Below, piece after piece: positions 36,651-46,900 of a stretch of 64,000 nt of DNA. Origin of the DNA: Sphagnum compactum (lineage: Eukaryota; Bryophyta; Sphagnopsida; Sphagnales); assembly GCA_965153455.1 (NCBI GenBank), contig OZ234500.1, forward strand, positions 7,130,001 to 7,194,000. The letters are read 5' to 3'. The translations under genes and the position numbers were made by a program. Under the pieces are notes generated by a model, which was not told where the DNA came from, searched no databases, and saw nothing but the letters and a program-made list of their open reading frames with translations. Each line of letters opens with the position of its first letter. Positions within the stretch are counted from its first letter, which is position 1.

Positions 36651-36820
36651 CAGAGTTCCCCCACCTAGTTTCGAGCCTTGGCCTAAAACTCAGGTTCAAC
36701 TCGTGTTGAGACTATTCACAGTAACTAGCACCAGTTCCCTTGAGCTGGTTATGTAGTTCAAAATTCCCCTGCCTAGTTTTAAACCTTGGCCTAATACTCA
36801 AGTTCAACTCCTCTTTGTTT
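36651..36820 (+). repeat. 108-bp spaced direct repeat
   Basis: CAGAGTTCCCCCACCTAGTT with GAGCCTTGGCCTAAAACTCA and GGTTCAACTC (36651 onward) recurs 108 bases later as CAAAATTCCCCTGCCTAGTT, AAACCTTGGCCTAATACTCA and AGTTCAACTC. The region that follows (37.2-38.2 kb) is full of short AACTGG/GGTTCCAGTTCC phrases, including a repeated GGTTCCAGTTCCCT with AGTTTTGAAGCATGCTTT at about 38058 and 38185. This looks like degenerate repeat rather than coding DNA. Confidence 0.55.
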
Positions 36821-36824
36821 GGTA

Positions 36825-38685
36825 CATCCTGCAGTGGCTTGCTTCATGCACAAATGGGCTTGTTCACGACACTGAGTCAATGATTTTTTTGGTGGTGAAT
36901 TTTTTCCATTTTGCAAAGAAGAGATTTGGAAAAACACAATACCCAGAACAAGAAAAGTTTTCAAAAAAAATCACCAGAAGTTGCAAGAATTTCCTACAAT
37001 ATGAAAGGGTAATTAAGATTTTCTACTTCCATACTTTGAATATTGCCAAATGTGGCTAAATATACTTGTGAACGATCACCAGTTGAGCGCCACTTGAGCG
37101 ACATCACAAAATTGGAAAAGAAAAAACACTGCACTGAGTGCCTCAGATTCATTCGCGTATTGATTGTTGAATTCACTTAATCCATCTAACAAATATTAAA
37201 GAATGTGTTTCAACTAATGTTGGCTGGTTCCAGGTTGAAGTTAGTTCCCAGTCTGGTCCTAGTCCACTTAACTCAACTGGTGACCTTGTTGTTGGAACTA
37301 AACTGTCACTGGACTGGCTCTAGCATCATGTTCAAGCTAAACTGGGCTACAAGTGTATGACGATAATGGAACCTGAGTTAGACTGTGCTTCTAACCTCCT
37401 GCTGGGACCAAACAGGGAACTAAACCATGCAACAAGTCTAAACTAGAACCTGAACTGGAATGCTACACTTTTTATTTACACAAGGACTGATTCTCTGTGT
37501 AGAACTTAAAACCTTGGAACTAGAGGTTTATGTGTAGGGTAAAAGTCCATGTAGCTGGGCTGTGCAGAAATAAGGGGCCTGTGCTGAGGCGAGAGCCAAG
37601 GTGGGGTCCTATATTTCCACTCAGCCCAGCTCCGAGGGCTTCACCAGACATAAAGACCACCACTTGTTTTCTTTTCACTGGTGAGGGAGCAGCTAAGTAG
37701 TATGAAAATTATGACAAGTAAAGCCCCTCGTTTTAAGCTTAAGAAATTGAGCCAGGTCTTTCCATTTTGAGAAACCTGTACTTAATCAGACTCTAGGTTC
37801 CATCAATTATAAAAAGTTTAACCAAAACTAAAATCCAAGGTTTCTTTCAATTTTAGAAGAAGCTAGAACTGAACTTAACTGAGGGTTCTCTTCAAAACTA
37901 AAAACCAGAGAAGACTGGCTTTGATCAATGTTGCCAATTATGAATTAGGTTATGTAAGGTGCTGAACCGAACATGATGCACATTGGAAAAGTCATATATG
38001 AAACCAGACCTTGCCAAAATTAGAGCCTGAACTTGGTTACACACCTTGTTATAATGCAGGTTCCAGTTCCCTGAGCATACAATTTTTTTCAAGTTTTGAA
38101 GCATGCTTTAGGCCACACATAGTGAACCAGCACCTACCAGTGCAAGGATGGATAGTAAGTGGTCAGGAGACAGTTTTCTGTTGGGTTCCAGTTCCCTAGT
38201 TTTGAAGCATGCTTTTACTACTTGGCTGCACTGTAGAGCAAGTTTTTTGGATGAAGAAAAGTGAAAACATACTGTTTTGGCTCAGCAAAATAGTCTTGGC
38301 CCAGCATTTGTGTACAGGAGGGGTTGCTATTAGTAGTCTCCTACCTTTTGTAGGCCCTGATTCAGTTTTATGTGTGAGGTTCGGAAAATGTACATAACTA
38401 ATGTTGCAGGCGCCACACACTAATCAGCATGGGTGGAGTTACTCTAAGTAGGCTATACTTCTTTGTCGCCTTTGATGCATGGATGGAGGGTCCTCTACCA
38501 TACAGAATGCCAAAAGGGTCATACTTTTTACCTTACCCCTTGCCTCAGAGAATAATGTCATTAGCATGGGAGTAGATTTCATTAGCAAGGAACAAGTTTC
38601 ACCTTTTGAGCCCTCAACTTCAAAGCACCTCGCTCAAAGCACCTCGCATGGGGTTATTAATTGTAAGCATGAAATTTTTATTACA
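36825..38685. other. intergenic, degenerate repeat, no gene
   Basis: No recognisable protein. It contains the third copy of the TGGCTAAAT/GATCRCCAGT motif (37045-37125) and the AACTGG-rich stretch. ORFs of 60-85 codons are scattered on both strands without motifs. Confidence 0.45.
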
Positions 38686-38687
38686 AG

Positions 38688-38884
38688 CACGGGATCAGAC
38701 CCATGCCAGTTGGGCATGTTTGTTGCAAATTGAAATCATAAGGAGTATTGAAGTGCTTTCACACCCAATTTCAAGCTACTTGGAATTTTTATCATGGGTT
38801 GAAATTGGGTGTGAAAGCACTTCAATACTCTTATAATTTGAATTATAATAACCATGCCCAACTTGCATGGGGTTTGAACCAGTG
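38688..38884. repeat. long foldback (inverted repeat) element
   Basis: The inner arms 38741-38774 (AGGAGTATTGAAGTGCTTTC and on) and 38799-38832 are complementary over 34 bases with one mismatch, around a 24-base loop. Complementarity continues less perfectly outward (CCATGCCAGTTGGGCATG with CATGCCCAACTTGCATGG) to CACGGGATC/GAACCAGTG ends. The whole could fold into one long hairpin. No target duplication is visible. It could be a foldback MITE or a small-RNA precursor. Confidence 0.75.
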
Positions 38885-39725
38885 TTGGGTGGTTCTCGCT
38901 AATTTTAGAGAATTGCCAATTTCAGTTAGTTAAGGCCACTTGTGAGAATTGCCCGGTTCTTATTTTTGTAAAGAATAAGGGGCTTACAAGAATCGTCCCA
39001 AGTATCAGATTTCTTACAAGGGAAAAAGATCTGGTTTTCAAGCTTTGGTGGTTCCCAACAATTGAAGAACAATTGGTTTTCTTGGCCAGTTCTCACAAGC
39101 CAAATCTCAAAAATTTCAATATTTGTTTTGGAGAATCATGTTTTTACATTTTTTTTGATAAAATAATAGACTTTGAATACATTTTCAGCAATTTATAAAT
39201 TCACAGTTTCATCTCTTTCCAAAGCTCCTTCAAATTTTTCTAACTCTTCTTTTAGGTTTGCATCTATCCTAATAAGTTCTAAAAGGTTAGAAGGGGATTT
39301 CCAACCAACTCTACAATTATTGGGCTAATTTTTATTCACAAAAATTAATTTCTCTATTTTTTTTATTATAAATGACATCTTCTCAAATTAGCGAAGATTC
39401 CAACCAAGGAAAAGATGGCATTGGATTTTATTTTTTCAAAGGTTACAATTTTGAACCTTGAAATCTCTGCGCTAAAAAACTGCATATGGGAGATCTGAAC
39501 CCACCAAGTTATAGGACTCATAACATAACAAAATTGAATTTAAACATTCCCACCTTTATTTATTTCTTGGGAGCATTGGAATGTGCCATGTGTTTGCATT
39601 TCGCTACCAAAATAAGAATTAGCAAGGTTTTTTTACTTTCAATACCACTTGATAAACTTAGGGGTGTGTCATAATTTCTAAAATGCAAAATAAAAAAATT
39701 GAAAAGATGATTCACACCACTATTG

Positions 39726-40260
39726 TAGTGGACCCCAAATGGGCTAAATTCATGTCCAACCATGGCATATTTGGGGGAATAAGATTCAGTGGATCCATTT
39801 CAATGGTCTACCTAATAGTGGCTTGATTTTCCCTAACATTTATGCCCTAATAATTAACCCTTTTGAAAGGTGCAAGTTGTGAAAGGATTTGGCCACTAGT
39901 CTTTTTAAGATTTGAAATGGATATTGGGTGGTGATTTGAACATGGTTGAATGCAAACAAAATAAATCTCCTTCTTATGGGAAGTTAATTCTAGAGAAGGA
40001 GAGAATGGCTTGGGGTAGCCTAAAGTTAGCATTGGGTGTGGAAAATTTAAGAAAAGTCAAAAGCAGTTTCAAATTTTTAGTGGGACAATCTTTACCATGG
40101 GTCCAAAATGATCATGGCTTGACTAGATAAAATTTGTGTGCCCAAAAGTTCCATTCATGGGGTGAGTAACAAAGTAAGGTAAAAACAAGTTACAATGACC
40201 CCCTTTAAAACCTTTTTGGGTTTAATATTGTATTATACACCTCCCAACATGTGTTGCATT
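39726..40260 (+). pseudogene. LINE ORF2 endonuclease region (LINE-A, part 1)
   Basis: The + strand reads as the C-terminal part of an APE-type LINE endonuclease. QWIHFNGLPNSGLIFPNIYA is followed by a P-F-E-R-C-K-L stretch, then WILGGDLNMVECKQNKS (about 39914-39965), LILEKERMAWGSLKLALGVE and SSFKFLVGQS. This matches the pattern 'GDFNMVe...DKS.....l...E...W..f...l...D' of plant LINEs. A stop lies between the two halves, and homology fades after about 40260. The protein continues, after two inserted transposons, at 43.4-43.9 kb and 45.3-46.9 kb. Confidence 0.75.
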
Positions 40261-40995
40261 TAATCTTGCATTTTTTTTTTTAGTGTTTAGGGTTTAGCTT
40301 TATGATTTTTACAAAGATAATGTTATCTAATAATATTTGAAAAATAAAATAAATTTAATCATTTAGATTCAAGGAATCATGAATATACATGGTATAATAA
40401 AACCCATTTTTCATTTCAAACTTCATTAGGTATTTGGTTTCATTAATCATCCAAATAGTGTTTGAAATGGATTTAAAACATTGGCCCAACTCAAAATGTT
40501 TGTCGCCTTCCATTTCCAAATGATATTTTGTCAAATTTTCAATTTATCACATCATGTTTAAGGTCAACACCTTAAAAAAATCACATTTGTGCGATGAAAA
40601 TTATCAAAATGGTTCAAAATATGTGCAATCACATGTATGTGAAACAAATAATACAAATTTCATAAAAGTTTTAAATTATTTAAATCATTTTTGGAATATA
40701 TTTGCATTTTCCAATACACAATTACAAATATATTTTTTGTACAAATGTACTTCAATCCATCACAATATACATAGCAAACAATTCTTTTCTTTTCTTTTCT
40801 ATTGTTTGGGTTATGTTCTACCATAATATGCAAAAAATTGTGAAATTTCTTTTTAGTGTTGACATGGTTCAAGTTCAAAAACCCCACCTAAGAAAACAAT
40901 CATTACAATGTGACTAGACAAAAACATTCACCATAGTTTGCTTTTACCTAGTAATGTAATATTTGATGAGAGGGGATGGAATGAGATCAAATCAC
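40261..40995. other. AT-rich stretch between LINE part and pogo-like insertion
   Basis: No coding homology is recognised. It may be decayed LINE linker or another insertion. A minor TTTAGGGTTTAG motif lies near 40286. Confidence 0.4.
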
Positions 40996-40999
40996 TATA

Positions 41000-41165
41000 G
41001 TAGAACCTGTCTAAAACAATACTGTCTAATTCAATAACCTCCGTAATTCAATATCTGCACCCGGTCCCAACGTTGGGCCCATACTCAATTCAATAAAACT
41101 CTCTAATTCAATATTCAATAACTTTTTGCGGTCCCGAAAATTTTGTAATTCAATACACCCTACAA
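41000..41165. repeat. subterminal AATTCAATA repeats in the pogo-like element
   Basis: The motif TAATTCAATA or AATTCAATA occurs at least five times within the left 165 bases of the element, for example CTAATTCAATAACCTCCG and GTAATTCAATATCTGC. Two more copies lie in the right end at about 43051-43080, next to a shared CCCGGTCCCAAC block. Subterminal repeats of this kind commonly bind transposase in addition to the TIRs; that role here is inference. Confidence 0.75.
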
Positions 41166-41204
41166 AACACAAAAAAAAAAGCTACAAAATCGCTGCAAAC
41201 CTCC

Positions 41205-42879
41205 CTAAACTAGCTGGAAAAAGTCATTGATGCTCTTCTGCACCATTTGGCGAGTCATAAACATGTTGACCTTTTCTTGCATGCGCCTCAATGACGAGAT
41301 AAACATTGCATTATCGCTGTCCTGCTGGAGCCAGAAAGTCTCTAGGGACTGCAGCATGTTGCTGGCTTCCTTAGTCGACACTAGAGCGACTTCTTGACTG
41401 TCGTCCTCCTCGTCAGCATCATTAGCCTGAGTGCCTTCCGGCTGAGGGAGATGACCATTAATGATTTTGTCAATCGTCCTTATGTAGGAGACAATATCCT
41501 CATCCAGATAGGTGAGAAGGCTCCTAATGTCCATCGGATTTTTGTAACGTAGCCTAGTAATCTGCGACTCTAGCTCGTTAATGACGTCCTTGTCAATGAG
41601 GTCCTCCTCAATCGGTGCTGCCTCCTAGGGCCCTCTATCGTGTGGATCTGGCAATGCCTGTAGCAGTTCTGGATGGTCGCAATCTTGACATCTGTTGCCC
41701 AGATAGGAACAGCGAGCCGGATGGCCTGCAGCACGTCAATTTTTGCTGCTTGGTCAACGCCGTCCTCAAGGCGCTGCAGCAAGAGACGGTTGAAGCGACG
41801 ACGGTAATAGGCCTTAAAATTACGGATGATGCCGACATCACAGGGCTGGATCTTGGACGTCATATTGGGAGGAAGGTACAAAACACGTGTGTTTCTCAGC
41901 TGGATGCGGGCAGGGAGTTCCTCAAGGGGGACATGTGCGCTATAGTTGTCGAGAACCAAAAGGACTTTGCGGTTGGCAACATGAAGGTCAAATGCGTTCA
42001 ACCACTCCAAGAAGATAATCTGCGTCATCCAAGCCTTTGCATTGCTTCGATAAGTGCAGCCCAGGCTGCCAAGGTTAACGTTTTTGAAACAACGTGGATT
42101 TTTGTATTTTTCGATGACCCATAGGGGGAGCTTGTCGGAACTGTCTCCGTTACAGCAAAGAACCAAGGTGAGCCGCTCATTGTTCTGTTTGCGCCCCTCA
42201 AGTTGCTTTGTCGCGAGGGAATTATCAACCTAGAATTGAAAATGTTTAGCCAAGGTCATCATCAGAAAAAGGTGAAGACCTAGACGCAGATCACAATTAA
42301 ACAGCAGATGTCCCAAACCTGCATGCGGAAGAAAAGGCCAGTTTCATCCATATTGTAGATGTCCTTCCACGCATACTGGTCCAGCAACTGGCGGATTCCT
42401 AGGAGGGCTAGGTTGACGGCATTCATGTCTACGGAGCCACTCACCAAAACAACAGAAAGACTTGATTCCGTGGCGAAGCTTGAATGCTTCCAGCCAACCG
42501 TTTGAGAACTCAAACAGTTCATGGCCAGGATGCAGGCGATCCAAGATCTTTGCGGCGTTCTCCTTTATGAGATCCCCAGAGATTGGGATGCATTCTTGGT
42601 TTGCCAGGATCCATTCAGCGAGTGTTTCTTCCATCGCAGGGAACTTGACAATCCGCTGGCGCTTGCTCTGAATGTTGGGATCCTCATCACGTCTGAGTAG
42701 CTCAGCTGAACGCTTCAGGGTCTGAGAAATCGTAGGCTGGCTAACGTCGATGTTGTGCTCTGACTTGAGCCAGCGCTGAAGCTCAGCCTGTAAAAGTGTA
42801 GGGTTGCGTTTTTGTGGTTGCACAGAGCAATGCGGACCTCGTCCGTCATCGTCATGTATTTCTCGCCTTTTTTCGGCAT
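41205..42879 (-). pseudogene. pogo/Tigger-like (CENP-B-like) transposase with an intron, frameshifted
   Basis: The gene starts at ATG 42879 (MPKKGEKYMTMTDEVR) and runs leftward. An N-terminal helix-turn-helix (PTLLQAELQRWLKSEHNIDV) comes first. A CENP-B-type second HTH follows (about 42640-42470; ETLAEWILANQECIPIS, NGWLEAFKLRHGI). The DDE domain then has Asp in YNMDETGLFF, VLLVLDNYSAH and KIQPCDVGIIRNFKAYYRR, with 36 residues between the last two. The protein ends in SINDFF near 41210. An 88-base GT-AG intron (42317-42230) joins FFRMQ to VDNSLATKQ in frame. Three frame breaks are visible: a lost base in an A run near 42813, one near 42440, and one near 41625. The copy is thus probably inactive, though only lightly damaged. 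Function: DNA cut-and-paste transposition in the nucleus. Confidence 0.85.
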
Positions 42880-43359
42880 GGTGGGTTGTTGGGGGCGTGC
42901 GAGTACGTGTGTGTGTGGGGGGGGTGTTAACGGAGAAACAACATGCACGCGTTTCAAACCTGTCCCTCCCCTTCCCCCAAGCACCCGCCCCCCAACCCCT
43001 ATTTATACCGTAATAAGAAGAGGCTTAAAATGGCCCAGTGTATGACCCTGCCTAATTCAATAACCTTCTAATTCAATACCGACCCCCCGGTCCCAACAGT
43101 ATTGTTTTTGACAGGTTCTACTGTACTTGATTATTTTCATAATGAACTTATTTATGAATAACTGTTTTGGAAATTGCATTGGAAGATGAATGGAAGGTGC
43201 TTCAATGAAATAGAATAATTAATATGCAATATCTGGAAAAACTTATCACCACATTTTTTCTTCGAGATGTGGAAAATTCTCAAATTTGAAAAATGGTTTT
43301 GTAAAAAAGAGGTTGTGAAATTCAAGGCTATGAAAATTTTCTTGAGATCAAAACTAGAA

Positions 43360-43935
43360 ATAACCCATGATCTAGATTCAAAAATGGGATGTAAGACCCT
43401 AATTTGCAACATGTTGGAGAACTGTTGAAATCGGTGGATGAACTATAAATATTAATTAAGTAGTTGGTAAGAGGATAAGAATGCGCATTGGCCAGTTCAA
43501 GAGAAGGGAAATGCCATATTGATGAAGGACTTTTTCTTTGTCATAAATGAAAAATCACAAAAGTTGTTGATTATAACCTTGAAGAATGAAGTTGGTGTTT
43601 TCATGAAACATAAAGAAGAGTTTGAACAAGTATGCACTCAATCTATGGCAAGTATATAAAACACCAAAAACCTTGCAAAAAGTCAAAAAAATTAGACATA
43701 AGTATTTTACCATCATGCATAAATTCATAGAAATTTGGAATAACCCATTTTTAGAGGAAGAGTTGGAGATGGCTATGAAGGCCATGGCCCAAGGTAAAGC
43801 CCTTGGTCTAGTTGAAGCAAATTAATAAAATTCTGCACAAAACTTTGAGACCTAATTAGTTTAGATTATCATCACATGATCCTAGAGACCATCCAAAAGG
43901 GGCGATTGCTTAATGAGGTCATGAAGAAATTAATT
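43360..43935 (+). pseudogene. LINE ORF2 linker/start of RT (LINE-A, part 2)
   Basis: + strand fragments follow the endonuclease-to-RT linker of plant LINEs. KDFFFVINEKSQK (about 43528-43566) and TLKNEVGVFMKHKEEFEQV are followed by LEEELEMAMKAMAQGKALGL (about 43756-43815). The last corresponds to 'l..ei..al..m..gKaPGpDG'. A segment ending in LLNEVMKKLI then runs up to the CACTA insertion at 43936. Many stops are present. Confidence 0.7.
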
Positions 43936-45316
43936 CATGACACCAAAATGTGTCTTAATTCACTCTGGGTTTCACTAGATTTTGAGTGAATTTGGACATT
44001 TTTACCATGGTGAAATTGATCAACCCCCTAATGAACAGGGATTGGTTGCTATGGACAGTGAATTAGTCCACTAATATTTAGTGAAATAAAAATTTACCAA
44101 GCCATTTCATTTGTTAGTTAATTAATTAGGCAGCATGAAAATCCATTAAATTATTCAATATTTAATGTAATATTTAATATTATTGATAATTTCATGATGA
44201 AGCCTATGAATTATTGACACGTGTCACTATTTTTGTTAGATTAAAAACCTAGCCTAGGTACATAGGCCATGTAATCAACCTAAGTAGGCACCTACTTAAG
44301 GAATTACATAAAAGACTATTCAGTCAACTTACCACTATTGATCACAAACATTCCATTTGTGAGGGTTTAAGGTTTAGAGTCTATTAATGACTATTCTATA
44401 AATGGGCATTAATAATTATTCTATTAGTGGCTGTTGAAAGTTATTTTAAACTAAATTACCATATGTTATTAATGGTTATTGGTGGATATTAGTGGTTATT
44501 TTAGGTTAAATTATCATAGGTTATTGATGGTTATTAGTGGCTATTGTATTAATGGCTATTGGTGGTTATTTTATTAATGGCTATTGGTGGCTAAATCACC
44601 ATAGGCTATTGGTGGCTAAATCACCATAGGCTATTGGTGGCTATTTTATTATAAGTTATTGTTAGATATTCTAGGCTATATTATCATAGGCTATTGGTAG
44701 TTATTTTATTGTAAGCTATTCTAAATCATTTTTCCTACGCCTTTTTGGGCTATTTTACGTTATTTTACCTTAGGTCATTATATTTTATTTTGGATTATTT
44801 TAAATGTTTATATTTAAAAAATAATAATTTATAATAACATAAAATAGAATTACCTTAAATAACCTAAAATATAACTTGAAATAACATATATTAACTTAAA
44901 ATAAAATCTAAGGTATAACTTAATGTTCGTTGAATAATTTGATTTTAAATAATTTAAAGTAAAGAAACCTATAATAAACTAGCTAGGATATTTTAATTAA
45001 GGTAGAATAATGTGTAATAATTTATAATAGCCTATAATAACTCATAATAATTTAGGTTATAAATTAAAATAACTTAAATAACTTAAAATAACATAGGGTA
45101 TATCATAAAGTAACATAGGGTATTTAAAACAACAACATAAAAATAAAATTATTTATCACAATAAATCATAATAATGAATTATGTCAACTACTACTAAAAC
45201 ACAATGTTTACAAAATGATATTATAGTGAAATCATTAAAATGCAATGAATTTATTTCACTTTTAAGGTCTCATAGTGATTTAAGCTAATGAATTACACCC
45301 CGCTTTTGTACTAGTG
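43936..45316. mobile_element. non-autonomous CACTA element inserted in the LINE
   Basis: The left end CATGACACCAAAATGTG and the right end CTTTTGTACTAGTG are diverged versions of the CACTACAACAAAATGTG termini of the MITE at 34589. A 3-base direct repeat ATT flanks it (43933-43935 and 45317-45319). Both elements share subterminal TTTTGAGTGAATT and CACTAG motifs. The 1381-base interior has no transposase. The interruption falls inside the LINE coding region, and the LINE reading resumes directly at its right edge. Confidence 0.82.
44380..44760 (+). repeat. degenerate tandem array of GGCTATTGGTGGCTA units
   Basis: Within the CACTA element, short units built on GGTTATTAGTGGTTATT and GGCTATTGGTGGCTA recur many times. 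Two adjacent perfect 25-base copies (CTATTGGTGGCTAAATCACC and on) lie at about 44579-44630. Tandem subrepeats inside non-autonomous elements are common; the origin here is not known. Confidence 0.75.
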
Positions 45317-46900
45317 ATTATATTATTCATCGAGGTGGGAGAGAAGGAAAAGTTGAATTATAGGCATTTGATCATTCTATTCAATCTGGCTTACAAAATA
45401 TTTGTGAAAACATTATAACTACAACTTCAATCCCATGTTGTGGAGGTGATTGAGAAGGACCATATGACATTCCTCTTGTTACAATATATCTTAGACAATG
45501 TGTTTATGACACAAAAGGTTATAGACTGAGCCAAAAAAAAACCAAATACCCTTAGTATTCCTTAAGCTAGATTTTGCCAAGGCTTATGACAAAGTTGATT
45601 GGAAGTTTTTCTTTGATGTAATGGGGGAATTAAGCATGCAAAATATTTCATTGGAATAATTAGGTTTTCATTCCCAAAAAAAAATTGTAATGCGCTTGAA
45701 CAATGCCATTTCATCCCCATTCACAATTCAACTTGGGGTGAGACCTATGGATGCCCACTTGCTCTTACCTCTTTCTTATAGTTGGTGAAATCATGAACAC
45801 CATGATGAAAATAACAACATATATTGAAAACATGGTAGGAGTCAACCTTCTAGAAAAAGGTCAATAACAAATTGTGTCGTACCATGTAGATGACATGGCT
45901 TTCATTATGTGAGGAGAGGAGCAAATTTTGACCAAGGATGTGGTGATGTTCTAAAATTGTTTCTACATATTCTAGCATTGGAATTAAATTGGGACATAAG
46001 CATTGTTTATCGGTGTTCAAAAAACATGCCAAAACCAGGTTGGAGAACATGTTGAAAAAATGGAAGCTGTGGACACAAAACAAGGACTTGTCAAAAACAA
46101 TGTTGGACACACCATTTCACATCAACATTGACACAAAAGATGTTGGCAATTTTTGATAGAAACAAAAAGCTAAATTTTTGGTCTTTAGCCTACTTGCCTT
46201 TGGTTGGGAAAGGAATTATTGTCAATTCAATTTTTTTGCATTACAATGGTTATTTCTAAATGTGTGGGCATGTTTCAAGAAGGTGGGCAAGAGATGTAAA
46301 TATTTATTGAGGGATTTTTTATGAGGTTAAAATGAACACAATCTAAGGTCAAAAGTTAGATGGAATGAATATTATGCTCAAAGGAAAGTTGGCAAACTAG
46401 TTTCATTGAACCAAAAGAAGCCATATAAGCTCTTTTATGCAAGTGGGCTCTATATGCCTTTGAATCGAATAATTCTAACCTATAGCTATGCTAAATGGGT
46501 TAAGGAAAACATGCCTTCAAAAAACAAACAATTGTTTCGGACATTTGGTGGGGATTAATGGAAAGTAACATTATGACATGATGGTTTAGAATTTATAATG
46601 TTTATGAAAACATGGAAGACCCTTTTGCACAAATGCAATTCTTGCTTTTAAACCTTAGTTGATTCAATCATCAATGTGAAAATTTGGTGGTCCACAACAT
46701 TCAAAGGAAAACATTTCAATACTTCAATTCCAAGAGTTCAAAAATTACATAAAAAAGGTTTGCACAAAATGGGCAATTTCAAAGATATAGTCAATGGGAT
46801 ATTCTTCTAATGGGAAGTGGCCAAGGTTGTTTTAGTTTAACAATAATGAGGTTTCACTATTAGAAACTGTGTGGACATACAACTATAGCCAACCACCTAA
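45317..46900 (+). pseudogene. LINE ORF2 reverse transcriptase (LINE-A, part 3)
   Basis: The RT continues immediately after the CACTA element with YKIFVKTL-like sequence, then TFLLLQYILDNVFMTQKVID. Motif A, LKLDFAKAYDKVDWKFFF, follows (45562-45615). Motif B is degenerate (SSPFTIQLGVRPMDAHLLLP, about 45712-45770), as is motif C (IVSYHVDDMAFIM, about 45870-45910). The thumb/connection region follows, with WSLAYLPLVGKGIIVNSIF (about 46180-46235) and WWSTTFKGKHFNT near 46690. These are the motif order and spacing of plant L1-type LINEs. Stops and frameshifts are frequent, so it is dead. Confidence 0.8.

Larger units (their letters stand above)
40998..43123 (-). mobile_element. pogo/Tigger-like DNA transposon, full length
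   Basis: The left end is TAGTAGAACCTGTCTAAAAC and the right end, reverse complemented, is CAGTAGAACCTGTCAAAAAC. They form terminal inverted repeats of about 30 bases. The element is flanked by TA on both sides (40996-40997 and 43124-43125), the Tc1/mariner-superfamily target duplication. The ends resemble the CAGTAAAACCTCT starts of plant Lemi1/Emigrant pogo elements. The 2126-base element is visibly richer in G, C and CpG than its surroundings, which suggests recent arrival. It carries one transposase gene on the minus strand. Confidence 0.9.

Noticed and set aside
38688-38884. tRNA-derived SINE because the foldback ends contain GGTTCAAACCCC-like B-box sequence
   Set aside because: No A box at the right distance and no cloverleaf can be drawn. 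The inverted-repeat structure explains the similarity of the two ends.
41615-42124. 169-codon plus-strand ORF inside the pogo-like element
   Set aside because: Antisense shadow of the transposase DDE domain, which is clearly encoded on the minus strand.
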